A stretch of DNA of 64,000 nt from Dromiciops gliroides (GCF_019393635.1 NC_057862.1:97828659-97892658); one strand, 5' to 3'; positions 35,801 through 48,057 are shown, counted from the stretch's first letter. Numbers and translations: made by a program. Notes: generated from the sequence alone by a model not told the origin.

Positions 35801-36649
35801 CAGAGTTATGCAAAGATTTTTTGAGGGGGAAAAGGTATTCAAGATGGGAATGTGTGATCAGAATAGGAATCCTCCTGGCAGGCTCTTCTGTCTCACTCTT
35901 TGAGAACAGTGTAAGGCAAAATGAAATCTCTCATGATGTGATGCTTCTCATTGTCTTTAGATTCACAAAGAAACCAAATCTGCTAAGTCCTTTATTTGCC
36001 TCTATGAGAACCTATGAAACATCTTCTCATTTAGCTGTGACTTCTTTATCTTATAGTTACATTCACAGTGAGAATGGTAATGTGGAAATGGCTCAGTTCC
36101 TGTAGTAATGCATCAAGTTAGTAACCACTAGACAGAGTTCACACATGAAGGATACAAATAATTAATTTAATGTTTGAATACAGCCTAAATAACTGTATAA
36201 CTTTTTAGGACACTCTGTTCCCTTTTCTACCTTTGCACCACCATCACCAAAGAAATAGAAACGGATGGAGGTTCTGTTTACATTTTCTTCTTTTTCATGG
36301 CTTAGTATGGCCAAAAGACTTTATCACCTCATGGTCAACTCTCTAGAAATGGGCCTCTCTGAACTGAGCTGAGCTGGTCATCACACATCAGATTAAGTCA
36401 CTTGCTGGACTTATCAAGAAGCAAATAATTTTATAAATCTATCCATACCTGATTGAGGTTCTTTTTCCATTTTACTAAAGCATATTCTGATATATATGCA
36501 GAGAAGCCTTTTGGAAATTCCTGCTAAATCTGGGAAACTGTCAAATACTTTGCATATAAAAGGGCCAGGAGACCTTAGGTCTGCCTTTGCTCGCTTTAGC
36601 CCCTCTCTCTCTTACCATCCAAAATGCTTTTCCATTTCAACTTCTGCTG
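35801..36649. other. Unique intronic sequence
   Basis: A weak reverse L2 piece ends near 35800 (CCTCAGGAAGCTTACATTC). After it nothing is recognisable; the 94-codon frame at 35821 has no known domain. Confidence 0.4.
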
Positions 36650-37200
36650 AGGCTGGTGGAGATGTGTAATTATGAACTCTACAAGGTAGGCAGGGACTTT
36701 CTCTTGTTACCTTTTGTGTCACCCCTGACCCCTACATCAGTACTCAGTATAGTGCCTTAAACAAAGTAGAAGCTTACTAGGTATATGTTGAATTGAGTGG
36801 GATATAGACTCCTAAAACTTTACGGATGAAAGGAATTTGAAAAAATCTGTGGTCCAAGGTTTCTTAACTTTCTGTATGTCTTTGACCCCCTTGACATTTT
36901 GGCAAAGCTTTGGAGCCTTTTCAGAATAATGTTTCTAAATGAATAAAAAAAATACATATGAATATGAATACAAAAGAAACACATTAGACCAAAATGTAGT
37001 TATCCAGATGTTGGGGGAAAAACAAGTACCATAGCCCAGATCAAGAATTCCTGTTATTGTCCAGCCTACTCATTTTACAGGAAGAAAATGAAGCCCAGAG
37101 AGGTGATATAACTTGCTAAATGCCACACAGCTAACTCATAGCATATCCAGAGCTAGAATTGAGGTCTCCTGACACCTCATCTTGTGCTCTTTTCATTCAT
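36650..37200. repeat. L2 3' end, an unnamed ancient repeat, and a reverse MIR
   Basis: L2-like sequence ends near 36800. CCAAGGTTTCTTAACTTTC with CAGAATAATGTTTCTAAATG (about 36860-36960) resembles a widespread old mammalian repeat I cannot name. GAAGCCCAGAGAGGTGAT marks a MIR at 37050-37200. Confidence 0.5.
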
Positions 37201-38248
37201 TCTACCCTATGACCATATGCCTTTTCATATGCATATCAGGTCAGACTTTGGAATCCCATTCCCTCCTGCTGTTGTAGATGTGGCTGGCTTTCAGCACAGC
37301 ATCCTTCTTGGCCTTTAATCTCTTGGATTTGCCCCAACAGCTGCTAGAGAGACTGCAGTGGTTTCCATGGTTACCAACTACCAAAGCCTACTAGGAATGG
37401 GATCAGGGAGGAGTGTAAAAAAGAAACTGGGAGAGGAAGGATTTGTTAGTTTTGCTCTCCCAGTTGTTCTTTCATGAACTATCCTTTGGGATGAATAAGT
37501 GATTGCAAAACTTGGTGTGCTTTTTTTTTAACCTCTTCTTTTCTTTTTCTTTTTTTTTTTGAAGGAAAGTCTGTTTTTGCTTTTTTATTCCTTGAAATGA
37601 ATTGGGAAGGGAATTCATTAAGACCATTAAAAGCTTTTTGTATTAGGGAATGATAGGACTAAGCATATTTTCAGCACCAGTCCCTGAATTCTATCCTAGG
37701 GAGAAGTGGGAGTGAACACAGAAGACTAGAGAGGCTGTATTAAGTCTGGTTCCTTCTTCTCACTACCACCCCCACCCATTGGATGAGCCATCTGATCCTT
37801 TCTCTTTCTTTTTTAATTTTTCTTATGAAGGATAGTTCTGTGGGGAGGGGAGAGGAAGAGATAAAGTCAGATATGAATGTGATAGAAATAAAAGCAATCA
37901 TGTATTTTAAAAATTTTTTCAAGCACAGCATAGTTTTTTAGAACTTCACAGAAAAGCAGATATAGGAACACTAGAGTTGCATTTTCAAAAGATTTTGGTT
38001 GATATATTTTATTTCTACATCAACTTAATTTCCCATTATATTCCTACTCTCCTCCACTCTGAGGTATCTAAGACAATTAAAAGGGGGGGGAAGCAGTTAA
38101 CCAAAATTTACATATCCTTCAAATCCAATAGCATATACCCTCTTCCTTCTCTATGTCCCCCTTCCTCTGCAAAGGAGGGTGGGAAATGCATTTTCATATC
38201 TCTTATTTGGGGCAAAGCCAGTTCATTGTAATTATACAGTAAGGGGAT
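37201..38248. other. Unique intronic sequence
   Basis: Nothing recognisable beyond short T and G runs. Confidence 0.4.
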
Positions 38249-38313
38249 TGAGGGCAGCTACATGGTGCAGTGGATAGAGTGCCACACCAGGAGTTAGGAA
38301 GACTCATTCATCT
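38249..38313 (+). repeat. SINE head fragment, 3'-truncated
   Basis: GGGCAGCTACATGGTGCAG stops abruptly after GGAAGACTCATTCATC. Confidence 0.75.
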
Positions 38314-39540
38314 AGAAACGACTACTATATAAACAAAAGGGTATCAGTAAAATTTTATTTTTATGAAAATGTAAGGCCAAGCCTTAAAAGGGCTATATAG
38401 ATAATGGTGATTAAACTACTTCTTGTAGTTTCTTTCATAAATGCCAAAGTCTTCATATGGCATTTAGCTTGGGTTTTTCCCCCTTAACCACCAAAGAGGC
38501 ATCGTGTCATAGGTGAGTGGGGAGGAATCAATATCTCTGTTAAACAGCTTTGGAGACTGAAATTAGCCCATCAGTATAGCTTCCAATCTGTAGCAAAGCA
38601 AGATCATAACTAGGCATATTACAATTCCCCCATATCATAAAATGTATTTTTCTTTGAATAAAAATAAATAAATGGGTATCTTCATACACACCACCTAACC
38701 ATGCCACAATCTTGCTGTTTTCTACCCTTGGAATTCATGCTATGGGTTACCTTGTAATTGAGATTTCCTTATAATGAGATCCTTTGATACTCCAGTAACC
38801 ATACTCCCTTAGACTGTAGTTCCAGGAGAGCTGTTAGCTTTCCAAACTATACTTTCCTTCTTGGTTTAATCCTGTGATGTTAACAGCCATAAAGGTGGAA
38901 TTAATTTGTAGGTTTATTATCATTAATTAAGCAACATTAAAAGAGCAACAATTGCTAGTATTCTGTTTACATGTAGACCTTTTAAAGACTCATTAATGAA
39001 TCAGACTCTCCACTCTGTTTTTTTTGGTAAAATGTAATCTTTGCCAGAATGTGACTTCTCTTTGCTGGTGTTGTTAGCACAGTTTATAGTGGGGGGGGGG
39101 GGGCGGGCGGGCGGCGTAATCAGTGGTCTTGAAAAACCTCTGTTCAAACATACCAGCCTGTTTTCAGTGTGAACATTTAGGCCTTAAATATTAGCAAATG
39201 CTGCCAATCAGAACTCAATATTTCGTTTTGTCTCTAGACTTTAAAAAGTAATGAAGAAAATGTTAAAAAAAAAAAAACCTATACAGATTAACCTTAAAAG
39301 TGTGTCTGTCAATATTTACAAGGACAACTTGGTCCAGGTTCTGATGCTTACCATCTTGGACAAATCCATTCAAGCTTTGGTCTCCCAATCTGTGAAATGG
39401 AAAAATTTGAACTACTTACCTCATCACTTCTTCACAGGTTTGCTATGAAAAAAAATGTTCAATAAAGCTTTAGGGTGCCTTTTATTGTAAATGTGAGCAT
39501 TTCCTTTTATATAGCATTCCCTTTCCAATCTCTGTCCCTC
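38314..39540. other. Unique intronic sequence with a G-rich run
   Basis: It includes the G13/GGGC tract at 39091-39116 and a MIR-like piece near 39380-39420. Confidence 0.45.
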
Positions 39541-39544
39541 TTCA

Positions 39545-40505
39545 GAAGAATGTCTCCCATTAGATGTGGGAAAACTGGAATACTAATCCACTGTTGGTGG
39601 AGTTGTGAACTGATTGAACCATTCTGGAGAACAATTAGAACTATGCCTAAAAGGCTATCAAACTGTGCATACCCTTTGATCCATCAATACCGCTGCTAGG
39701 TTTATATCCCAAAGACATCCCAAAAAAGAGAAAAAAACCTATTTGTACAAAAATATTTATAGCAACTCTTTTTGTGGTAGCAAAGAATTGGAATTCAAAG
39801 GGATGCCCATCAATTGGGGAATGGCTAAACAATCTGTAGTATATGATTGTAATGGAATATCACTGTATTATAAGAAATAACAAGCAGGGGGAAGCTAGGT
39901 GGTACAGTGAATAGAGCACCAGCCCTGGAGTCAGGAGGACCTGAGTTCAAATGCGGCCTCAGACACTTAACACTTACTAGCTGTGTGACCTTGGGCAAGT
40001 CACTTAACCCCAGTTGCCTCACACAAAAAAACAAACAAACGCAAAAACAAAAAACACAAAACAAGAAATGACAAGCAGGATGATTTCAGAAAGGCCTGGA
40101 ATGAACTTACATAAACTAATGTATAGAGAATCGAGCAGAAACAGGAGAAAATAGTGCACAGTGACAACAATTTTGTTCAATGAAGAACTGTGAATGACAA
40201 CTATTCTTAGCAATAGAATGATCCAACACAATCCCAAAAGACTAATCATGAAATACTATCCACCTCCAGAGAAAGAATTAATATTAATTGAACACAGACT
40301 GAAGCATGCTATTTTCCACTTTCTTTCATTTTTTTCTTTTATTTGAGTTTTCTTATACAAAATGGCTAATATGGTAATGTTTTACATAATTGCACATGTA
40401 TAACCTATATCTCATTGCTTACTGCCTCAGGGAAGGGGAAAGAAGGGAGGGAGGGAAAGATAGAATTTGGAATCAAAACTTTAAATAAAAATGTTTCTTA
40501 ACATT
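39545..40505 (+). repeat. L1 3' end (ORF2 C-terminus relic and 3' UTR), split by a SINE
   Basis: The start translates to a degraded ORF2 tail (CWWSCELIEPFWRTI), followed by the 3' UTR. It ends with AAATAAAAATGTTTC and poly(A). Confidence 0.78.
39889..40062 (+). repeat. tRNA-derived SINE inside the L1
   Basis: Its target duplication is AAGAAATRACAAGCAGG (39872-39888, 40063-40079; one mismatch). Confidence 0.95.
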
Positions 40506-40520
40506 AAAAAAAAAAAAGTC

Positions 40521-40695
40521 AGGGCAGCTAGGTGGCACAGTAGATAGAGCACCGGCCCTGGAGTCAGGAAGACCTGAGTTCAAATTTGGCCTCAGACACT
40601 CAACACTTACTAGCTGTGTGACCCTGGGCAAGTCATTTAACCCCAATTGCCTCACCAAAAAAAAAAAAAAGAAAGAAAGAAAGAAAAAGAAAATC
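40521..40695 (+). repeat. tRNA-derived SINE at the L1 tail, with GAAA tail repeats
   Basis: AGGGCAGCTAGGTGGCACAG starts just after the L1 poly(A); the tail becomes GAAA repeats. Confidence 0.92.
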
Positions 40696-41044
40696 TCCCT
40701 TTCCTGTAATTTGCCCATTCCTTACCTTCATTTATTAAAATCCCAACTCCCCCACCCCTTACTAGAGAATATCCAAGTGGATTTGTGTACTATATGTCTG
40801 ATATTCTGATGATTCCCAGTCCCAATTTGGAGCTGTTAAGATGATTCCTTTAATTCCCCTACCACCACTACCACCACCAGTCTTCTATTTTTAAAACCCT
40901 TTTCTTTATACTTGTTTATATCACAAATGCCCTGATGTTGAAAATGACTATGAAGCATAAAAATCTTTCTAGGGTCACTCAGATTATAATTCCCATGTAC
41001 TCACCCCACCACTATCACCACAATAACCACAATCAAAATATCCC

Positions 41045-41375
41045 TTGATCCTATGAAGCTCAGTAAGATAGGCAATTTTAATTCCAATGAGGAAGCTGAT
41101 GATTAGAAGTTCAGTGACTTGCCCAAGGTCACACACCTAGAAAGTGACAGAGGTAAGACAAACTCATGTCAAAGAATGCTAAGTCCAGAGCTCTTTCCAT
41201 TTTTTCTGTCTGGTTGAATAGCCTAGGACCAGGAAGAATGCCCAAATTTATTGCTGTAGCATGGATTTCATTGTGATGCATTTGCCTTTGAACAGATAGG
41301 TAATAATGAATAGAAGTGGCATATTCAAAGCAGGACAGCTTTATTTTTCATTTGATCTTTAATTAACATTTTAGA
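41045..41375. repeat. Intronic segment, copy 1 of a diverged local duplication
   Basis: Its first half is MIR-like in reverse; the second half (about 41200-41375) fits no repeat I know. The whole matches 44430-44935, for example GCATGGATTTCATTGTGATG against TTCATGGATTTCATTGTTAT, and AAAGCAGGACAGC against CAAGCAGGACAGC. Confidence 0.7.
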
Positions 41376-41460
41376 ATGAGAACAAAAGATAGTCCTAGAG
41401 ATGAGACCAAACTGCTTACAGGCACCAGCTTTGGAATTCATCACAAAAGTGATGACAAGA

Positions 41461-41607
41461 AGGGGGCAGCTAGGTGGAGCAGTGGATAGAGCACCGGCCC
41501 TGGAGTCAGGAGGACCTGATTCAAATCTGGCCTCAGACACTTAACACTTACTAGCTGTGTGAGCCTGGGCAAGTCACTTAACCCCAATTGCCTCACTTAA
41601 AAAAAAA
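41461..41607 (+). repeat. tRNA-derived SINE
   Basis: It has a perfect 16 bp target duplication, AAAAGTGATGACAAGA (41445-41460, 41608-41623). Confidence 0.97.
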
Positions 41608-41654
41608 AAAAGTGATGACAAGATAGAAAGTGAAAACAGTATAATTAAAAAGTC

Positions 41655-41795
41655 AATGCCTGGATTCAAATCCCGATTTTACTACTTACTATGTCTGTGA
41701 CCCTGGTCTCTGTGCCTCGGTTTCCTCATCCATAAAATGAGGGGCTTGTACTAGATGGCTTCTGAAGTCCCATCTAGCTCTAAGTTTATGAAATT
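41655..41795 (+). repeat. MIR-like SINE
   Basis: GGATTCAAATCCCGATTTTA and CGGTTTCCTCATCCATAAAA are forward MIR motifs. Confidence 0.8.
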
Positions 41796-43096
41796 TAATC
41801 CCAGCTTTTATTTGTGTCCAGACTTTAGGCTGTTTTCCCCCATGAGCTGTGTAGCTGACCTCCACCCCACACTCAGATTAGGTTGTTAAAGTGCTTTTGT
41901 AGTTTCTACTGAGGGGCTTTAGTGCTCTGACCTCTCTTCTCCTGCTGAGATTTCACATGCAGAGGCCAAGATAGTCAGTGACCACATCTAATTCTGTCTC
42001 TCTATGGTGCCCTGCACATGCTTAGTGCTCAGCACTTACAACTGACAATTCTCCAGTTACATTGATAAAAGGATTTGATCCCAAAGGAGCTTTGTCCCTA
42101 CCAGGTAATTATTCAGTGGTAAAGGGTTTGGGTTTTTATTTTTAGTTGTTATTTCATTATTTGGAGATATTTTTTTTTTGCTTGTCATAGGGAAAAGAGG
42201 CTTTTTCCCTTTTTTTTTTTCATACAAACATAATGTGACTTGGCACCTGCCTAGAGAATTGGTCTCACGTCCAGTGGCACCTGCTGTGATGGCATCTGTT
42301 ATCTCAGAAATTGTGAAATACCGATGAATAATGTAGAGCCCTCTAAGCAAAATCTCCTCCTTTAGAAAAATCCCAATTTAAGAAGACATTGTTATTGGAT
42401 CAGTGTAGATAGCATTGCTGGGAATTTGGTCCCCTGAGATAAAAAGCAGTTTCAGAAGTCCATCACAGTCGTCTGTCTTCTTGATGCTAGCTAGCTAGAT
42501 CTGATTAGCTCCAGATTATTCAGCAGAGAAAGCAGAATGAAATCTTTTAAAGGCACTAGATTTGGGAAGAGAACAGATTAGAACCTATTTAAAAGGAAGG
42601 AGTAGAGAGTTGTTTTTTACCAAGTCAGCATAGATCAACAACAATAGTCCAAGGAAATGAAATTCCTCCTCTTAGTTGTTTTTTGAGGTGAGGCTTATGA
42701 GAGATGTGTGAATTATTTCAATCCTGCCCTTGGTGCACTCATCATTGTAAAATTGGGCACAGCCTGATGTAGACCAAGAAAGCCAGGGTTCAAAAAAGGA
42801 ATGGAAACCAAGTAAAGCTGAGGGCTGGCACCTTCATTTGCTTATGACAGGCATTCGGGCTTCAGGAGCCAAACTTTGTCCTGACTTTTGGGCTTAAGCT
42901 TCGACGAATTTTAGGGTAATAAATTTGATATGACACTAGCATTATTTCTGATCACTCCCCAACTCCCACCTTCCCTAAGCCTGCCTACCGCCTAACTCCA
43001 AAAAAACAAAAACAGACATGGTGAGGATGTCTACAATAGTGACAGGGGAATGTGGCATAGAGTAAAGAGTTTCCCTCTCCCTCTTTTTCCTTGTAG
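41796..43096. other. Unique intronic sequence before the LIM4 exon
   Basis: No repeat was recognised in 1.3 kb leading to the exon. A region this repeat-poor could hold splicing or enhancer elements, but none is demonstrable from sequence alone. Confidence 0.45.
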
Positions 43097-43184
43097 GCTG
43101 GTGATAAACACTACCATCCAAGCTGTGCGCGATGCAGCAGGTGCAACCAAATGTTCACAGAAGGAGAGGAAATGTATCTTCAAG
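43097..43184 (+). CDS. ABLIM1: ABLIM1 coding exon: zinc-binding core of the fourth LIM domain
   Basis: This 88 bp exon encodes 29 codons beginning AGDKHYHPSC and ending EEMYLQ, plus one base. It lies between a good acceptor (pyrimidine-rich stretch, TTGTAG) and a donor (GTAAGA). It starts in phase 0 and ends in phase 1, which fits the exon at 48600. His7, Cys10, Cys13 and Cys16 of the exon are LIM zinc ligands 3 to 6. The peptide matches, as far as I recall, the human ABLIM1 LIM4 sequence without change, and its SRCNQ is ABLIM1-like rather than ABLIM2/3-like. ABLIM1 is a cytoskeletal protein with four N-terminal LIM domains and a C-terminal villin-headpiece domain that binds F-actin; this exon is in the protein-interaction half. 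The preceding LIM3/LIM4 exon is not visible in the 43 kb upstream. Confidence 0.95.
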
Positions 43185-43374
43185 GTAAGATGGATTCAGC
43201 AACAGAGTATCTTTTCTATTCCAGAAAGAAAACTAAACCCGCTACTTGGAGTAGTAATGCTTCCGTGGGGGTTTCCTCACTTAATTGTTTTACTGATCTT
43301 TTTTTTTTACACTACAATCATTATCCCTAATCCCTCTCCCACTACATATAGAACCCTCTCAAAACAAAGAACAT

Positions 43375-43572
43375 GGGGCAGCTAGGTGGCGCAGTGGATA
43401 GAGCACCGGCCCTGGATTCAATTCAGGAGGACCTGAGTTCAAAATAGGCCTCAGATACTTGACACTTACTAGCTGTGTGGCCCTGGGCAAGTCACTTAAT
43501 CCCAATTGCCTCACTAAATAAATAAATAAATGAATGAATGAATGAATGAATGAATGAATACATACATACATA
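43375..43572 (+). repeat. tRNA-derived SINE with TAAA/TGAA/TACA tail, 190 bp after the LIM4 exon
   Basis: It starts GGGGCAGCTAGGTGGCGC; the tail has passed into three tetranucleotide repeat types. It contains a small internal duplication (GGATTCAATTCAGG). Confidence 0.93.
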
Positions 43573-44304
43573 GAACAACATTTAAGTATTCAATAAAGGG
43601 GCTCTTCATTTGCTGATCCAAGCCTAATAAACAGTGCCAGAAGCTACCTAATTATGTAGTTAATCAGACCAGCCTCTGAGGAAGAGCCCAGAGTCCTCAG
43701 GGGAGTCTCTGGGTGGAGACATTGGTCCAATATCCATTTCTAGAGGGTCGTTTGGAATATAATTTTGAGTAATTTCTCCAGGATGAAAATATTTTCGGTT
43801 TTCGGTTTGTTGGGTGTTTTTTGTTTACTCCTCTGAAAACCTAGAAGGTGAGAGAAAGGAAGTAGAAAAGAATCTTTTCCCCATTCAACTTTTTGATATT
43901 TTTAGAAGGAAAAAAGTAAGTCTCTCTAGTTAGGAAAGAGCTTATGCACATAACTAGCAAGTACCCAGGAAGCACTGTAATCATGGTACCCAGAAGGTCA
44001 GAACATTGCATTTCACCTTTTCTCATTGCATACTAACTCTGTATGTTTTTATCTGTGCTTTGTAGTTGATTTATATTTTTCATGCACATAGGAGATGCTT
44101 GTAGAAATTATTCTACATAGAAGAGAAATATTTGTTATTTAGTCTATGCTGCTAAAATGCAACTTTTGCGGTGACATTCCTATTCAAAAGACCCCTATCT
44201 GATATGATTTTGGAGGCACTGCAAAATAATGGCCACAGATCACTAAATTTTAACACTAATAATGCCACCTGATATTTATAGCTTTCTAGCTTTCAGTACA
44301 CTTT
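43573..44304. other. Unique intronic sequence
   Basis: Nothing recognisable was seen. Confidence 0.4.
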
Positions 44305-44420
44305 CAGTCAGTGGTCAGTCAGTCAATAAGGATTTATAAGTGCCTAATGTGAGCAAAGCACTACATTAAACACTGGGAATCAAAAGAAAGGAGAAAAGTC
44401 CCTGCCCTCGAGGAACTTTT
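44305..44420 (-). repeat. L2 3' end, reverse
   Basis: It contains GTCAATAAGGATTTATAAG, GCAAAGCACTACATTAAAC and CCCTGCCCTCGAGGAAC. Confidence 0.75.
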
Positions 44421-44429
44421 TGGTCCTTT

Positions 44430-44935
44430 GAAGTTAGGTAGGATAGGCAATGTTAAGCCCAATGAGGAAGGTAGTGTTTAGAGAAGTCAGTGGACTTACC
44501 CAAAATCACATACTAAATAGTGAAAAAGGTAAAACTCAAAGCCCAGGGGGCAGCTAGATGGTGCAGTGGATACAGCACCGGCCCTGGATTCAGGAGGACC
44601 CAAGTTCAAATCGGGCCTCAGACACTTGACACTTACTAGCTGTGTGACCCTGGGCAAGTCACTTAACCCTCATTGCCCCGCCCCTCCCCCCCCCAAAAAA
44701 AACACAATTCAAAGTCCTCCCATAAGATGCTGAGTCCAAAGCTCTTTCCACTTCGCCATGTTTTTCCATCTGAGTGGATGACCAGGAGGAATGCCAAAAT
44801 TCATCGCTATTTCATGGATTTCATTGTTATGCATTTGTCTTTGGACAAATGTGCTCTTTCTACTGCTGTAACAAGGGCCATGTTCCAAGCAGGACAGCCT
44901 AATTTTTCTTGTGGTTTCCAGTCAACATTTTAGGA
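44430..44935. repeat. Intronic segment, copy 2 of the local duplication, split by a SINE
   Basis: It matches 41045-41375 on both sides of the inserted SINE (44546-44703), so the duplication or shared repeat is older than that SINE. Confidence 0.7.
44546..44703 (+). repeat. tRNA-derived SINE with C-run before its tail
   Basis: GGGGGCAGCTAGATGGTG to ATTGCCCCGCCCCTC, then a C run and poly(A). Confidence 0.93.
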
Positions 44936-45809
44936 CTTCATAGAATACTGATTATATCTTTCTAAAATTAGGGGTTTAGAGGAAATTGGGTGATTTTATG
45001 TCCACTGGTGAATGAGTCACATAGACTCCAGGGGTCTGGACCACATCATTAAAAAAAAAGTCTTGGGAGATGAATGAAGAAGGTGATTACAACCCCCCTA
45101 TATCACTCTGGCACATTAATATTAACAATACTAGACCGTGTGTTAGAATGGGAAAAATCCCCAAACCCGGAGATTACCCCAACATTCTATTTATTCCAAG
45201 ACAACCTTTGGTATGCTTTCCTGTGCTCTCAACCCTCCCCCTGAGAAGAAGGAACGGTTTCTTCTTCCGCAGCTTGAACTCAAAGCTAAATATCTGAGGC
45301 TCTGAGTCACATTCCATGTGTGTGTCTGACCTCCTGATGAGAATGTTTACATTTTGTGCTGCTGGCAATCAGAAGCAGACCTGGGATTCTGGGCTTTAGC
45401 CCTGTGCTCAAGAGAGCCTTTGGAATGAGAGCTTCCCTGGGATCTGACCTTGGCGAGACTACTTAGACTGCTTTGCATTATCAGGACTTCCTCTGCCTTT
45501 CATGGTGTTAAAACAACTTCAGTTTTTACATGATGGAATGAGAAATATTTGGGAGAGGGAAATGCTTGTTAAGCAGACATTAGTGGACAATAGTATTTTG
45601 ATTTTTAAATCTGTTTTTGTTGCCATCAGTTACATGGGATTATAGACTGTGGTAGTATTATATACTATTGAGCAAAAACCACTTAGAAGTTATTTTAAAC
45701 TTAATTACTTCAAAGCATATATATATGCATATATATTATGAATATATAGATATCATTGACTTTAAAAGTGTTTAAAGCACTCACAATAATAATAAAAATG
45801 TTTTTATAA
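44936..45809. other. Unique intronic sequence
   Basis: No repeats; a TA-rich patch lies near 45718-45750. Repeat-poor sequence at 45070-45500 could be conserved, untested. Confidence 0.4.
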
Positions 45810-46560
45810 TAGAATGTTAAACCTAAGAAGTACTTTAGAGTTTATCAATTCTAACCCCCTCATTTTACAAAAGAGTAAACAGTCCCAGGGAGGTTAAAAT
45901 AATGACTATCAAGTGCCCCAAATAAGAACAGCAGTGGTAATTAACAACAACAATGATCAACATTTATGTAACTTCTTTAAGGTTTGCAAAGCACTTGACA
46001 TGTTATCTCATCTGATGCTCAGAACAACCCAGGGAGATAGATGGTATTGCTGTCCCTAGTTTATGGATGTGGAAATTGAGGCAGACAAGATGTCATATGA
46101 CTTGTTCAAGGTCATTAGTATCTGAGGACATATTTGGACTCATGTATCCCTGACATCAGGTATAGCCCCCCTATTCAATGCACCACCTACCAACCTCTAA
46201 GGATCAGAGATGTAGAACTAATAAGGACATTAGAGGTCATTTAGTTCACTCCCCTTATTTTACAAGTGAGGAAAATAAGACCCCACAAGGTCAAATGACT
46301 TGACCATGGTCATACAAGTTATAAGTATCAGAGCTGGGCTATGGACCCAAGCAATCTGATTCCATAGCCGCTCCATTCTAGCTCTCTTTCCACTTCCAGA
46401 TACCAAGTTCCATAATTTTTTTTCATAGACTAGAAGACTTATTAACTTATCAAAGGATCATAGAACTGAAAACTACAAGGATTATGAGATGTCATCTAGT
46501 CCAACTCTGATTTTATCAGTGAGAAAATGGAGGCACCAATAGGTCAGATGACTTGTCAGA
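45810..46560 (-). repeat. Cluster of four reverse MIR-like relics
   Basis: Reverse MIR motifs recur at about 45810-45900, 45955-46192, 46200-46400 and 46450-46560 (CCTCATTTTACAAAAGAG, GGTTTGCAAAGCACTTGAC and similar). Confidence 0.7.
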
Positions 46561-46949
46561 TGACTCTTACACAACTTCTACACAGTGAAGCTTTTATCAA
46601 CTTTTTTTTTTCATTTTTTATATCCTTTAAACTGTTCTCTGAACCTGGGCAGATCTCATTTTCATGTGGGTTTTAATCTTTAATGTACATAGAGATGTAA
46701 CCTCATCCCGAAATTCATATTAATTGGATAATAATTACAAAGTTAAAAGGTAAAGTGATTTCTAGCATAGCTTCGTAAATAAAACCATTTTGAGATGCCA
46801 TCTTATCCTGACCCAAGTGGCAAAGTAACAGAATTATACAATTCAATGCTCAAGGGGCTTTAGGTATTCTTATATGTTGTTGAGGGTATTATAATTTAGT
46901 GAATGTTTTAGCATAATAATCTAGGAATATAGTTAATTATAAGATCAGT

Positions 46950-47230
46950 CATTGTCTTTCACCCAGCTATAGCACTGCTGAGTCTATACCCTAAGGAGAT
47001 TATTAAAAGGAAAATTTGACCAAAAGTATTCATTGGTGCTTACTCATAAATAAGGGAGGAGCTGTATGTCCAATAATTGGAGAATATCTAAATAAAATGT
47101 GATATGTCCATGTGAGAGCATATTTTATTTGAGAAATTGACAGTTTATGAAGAATACAGAGAAGCATAGAAAGTCATTCAAAATGATGGAAAGTGGAGAA
47201 CAGAAGTGAAAAATATTGATTATACTATTA
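46950..47230 (+). repeat. Old L1 3' end relic
   Basis: CACCCAGCTATAGCACTGC and GTCCAATAATTGGAGAATA follow the L1 3' order but are highly diverged. Confidence 0.55.
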
Positions 47231-47549
47231 AAAAAATTTTAAGTACACCTTTAGAAAAGAGGAGTCAATGGGTAAATAGATTGGTACTTTTACTTAAAGT
47301 TTTTATTTTTAAATAAAAAGGTAAATAGTTCATATTCAAGTTTGATACAGTTCCATATTGCATTTGTGTTTGTTAAGATTATAGATGTTTCTAATTAATT
47401 ATTTAATCCAAACAGTTAATTAGTATTTCAGTTACATAATATCATTCATCCTGGTTGACTCTTTGTTTTTTCCTGCCACTGAATTTACTGGTCATTTTAA
47501 TGTCACATAAACATGTCTTGCATTTATGAAATTATAATGTATTTAGTGA

Positions 47550-47930
47550 GAAACATCATTGCCTAATGGATAGATTTCTGGCATTGGAGTCGGATAGCCT
47601 GGGTTCAAGCCCCACCCCTGGCACATAGCAGCTGGTCTGATCCTTGAGCGAGTTAATTTATCTCTTGGTATGATGGGCCAGTCTTTAAGATCACATGTTG
47701 TAGGACAGTTTCCTGTCTGCATTAGTAAAGGGACCTCCTATCACCTACAATGAAATCCCAGGGCTAGCCCTGCCCACTTCCCAGTGTAGTTTATAGAAAA
47801 GTAGTCTGGCATAAGGAATAGAGGGCCAGCCTCATACTCAGGAAGAATTGAGTTCAAATCCTAACTTTGGCAAAAACTAAGAATTGTAGGCAAGGCATTC
47901 AATCTAGCAGTGCCCCAGAAACTTTATAAG
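47550..47930 (+). repeat. Two MIR-like SINE relics
   Basis: TGGGTTCAAGCCCCACCCC at 47550-47690 and GAGTTCAAATCCTAAC at about 47800-47930. Confidence 0.65.
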
Positions 47931-48057
47931 ACTTTAAATTACAGAAGAGTTGTCTACTTTTGTTGTTGGAGGTAGTTTTTACATCTGAAGTTACAATCAA
48001 TAATGAAATATGAGGAGGGAGGGAAAGAGAGGAAAAGAAATATGTGTCATATAAAGA

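Larger units (their letters stand above)
1..43096. other. Intronic or intergenic sequence upstream of the ABLIM1 LIM4 exon
   Basis: No ABLIM1 exon was recognised here, although in gene order the LIM3 exons should lie upstream on the + strand. The content is transposon relics listed separately plus unique AT-rich sequence. If the left contig is correctly placed within ABLIM1, this is one very long intron. Confidence 0.6.

Noticed and set aside
40855..41030. CCA/ACC triplet patches as a coding repeat
   Set aside because: They are short, interrupted and out of frame with any exon.
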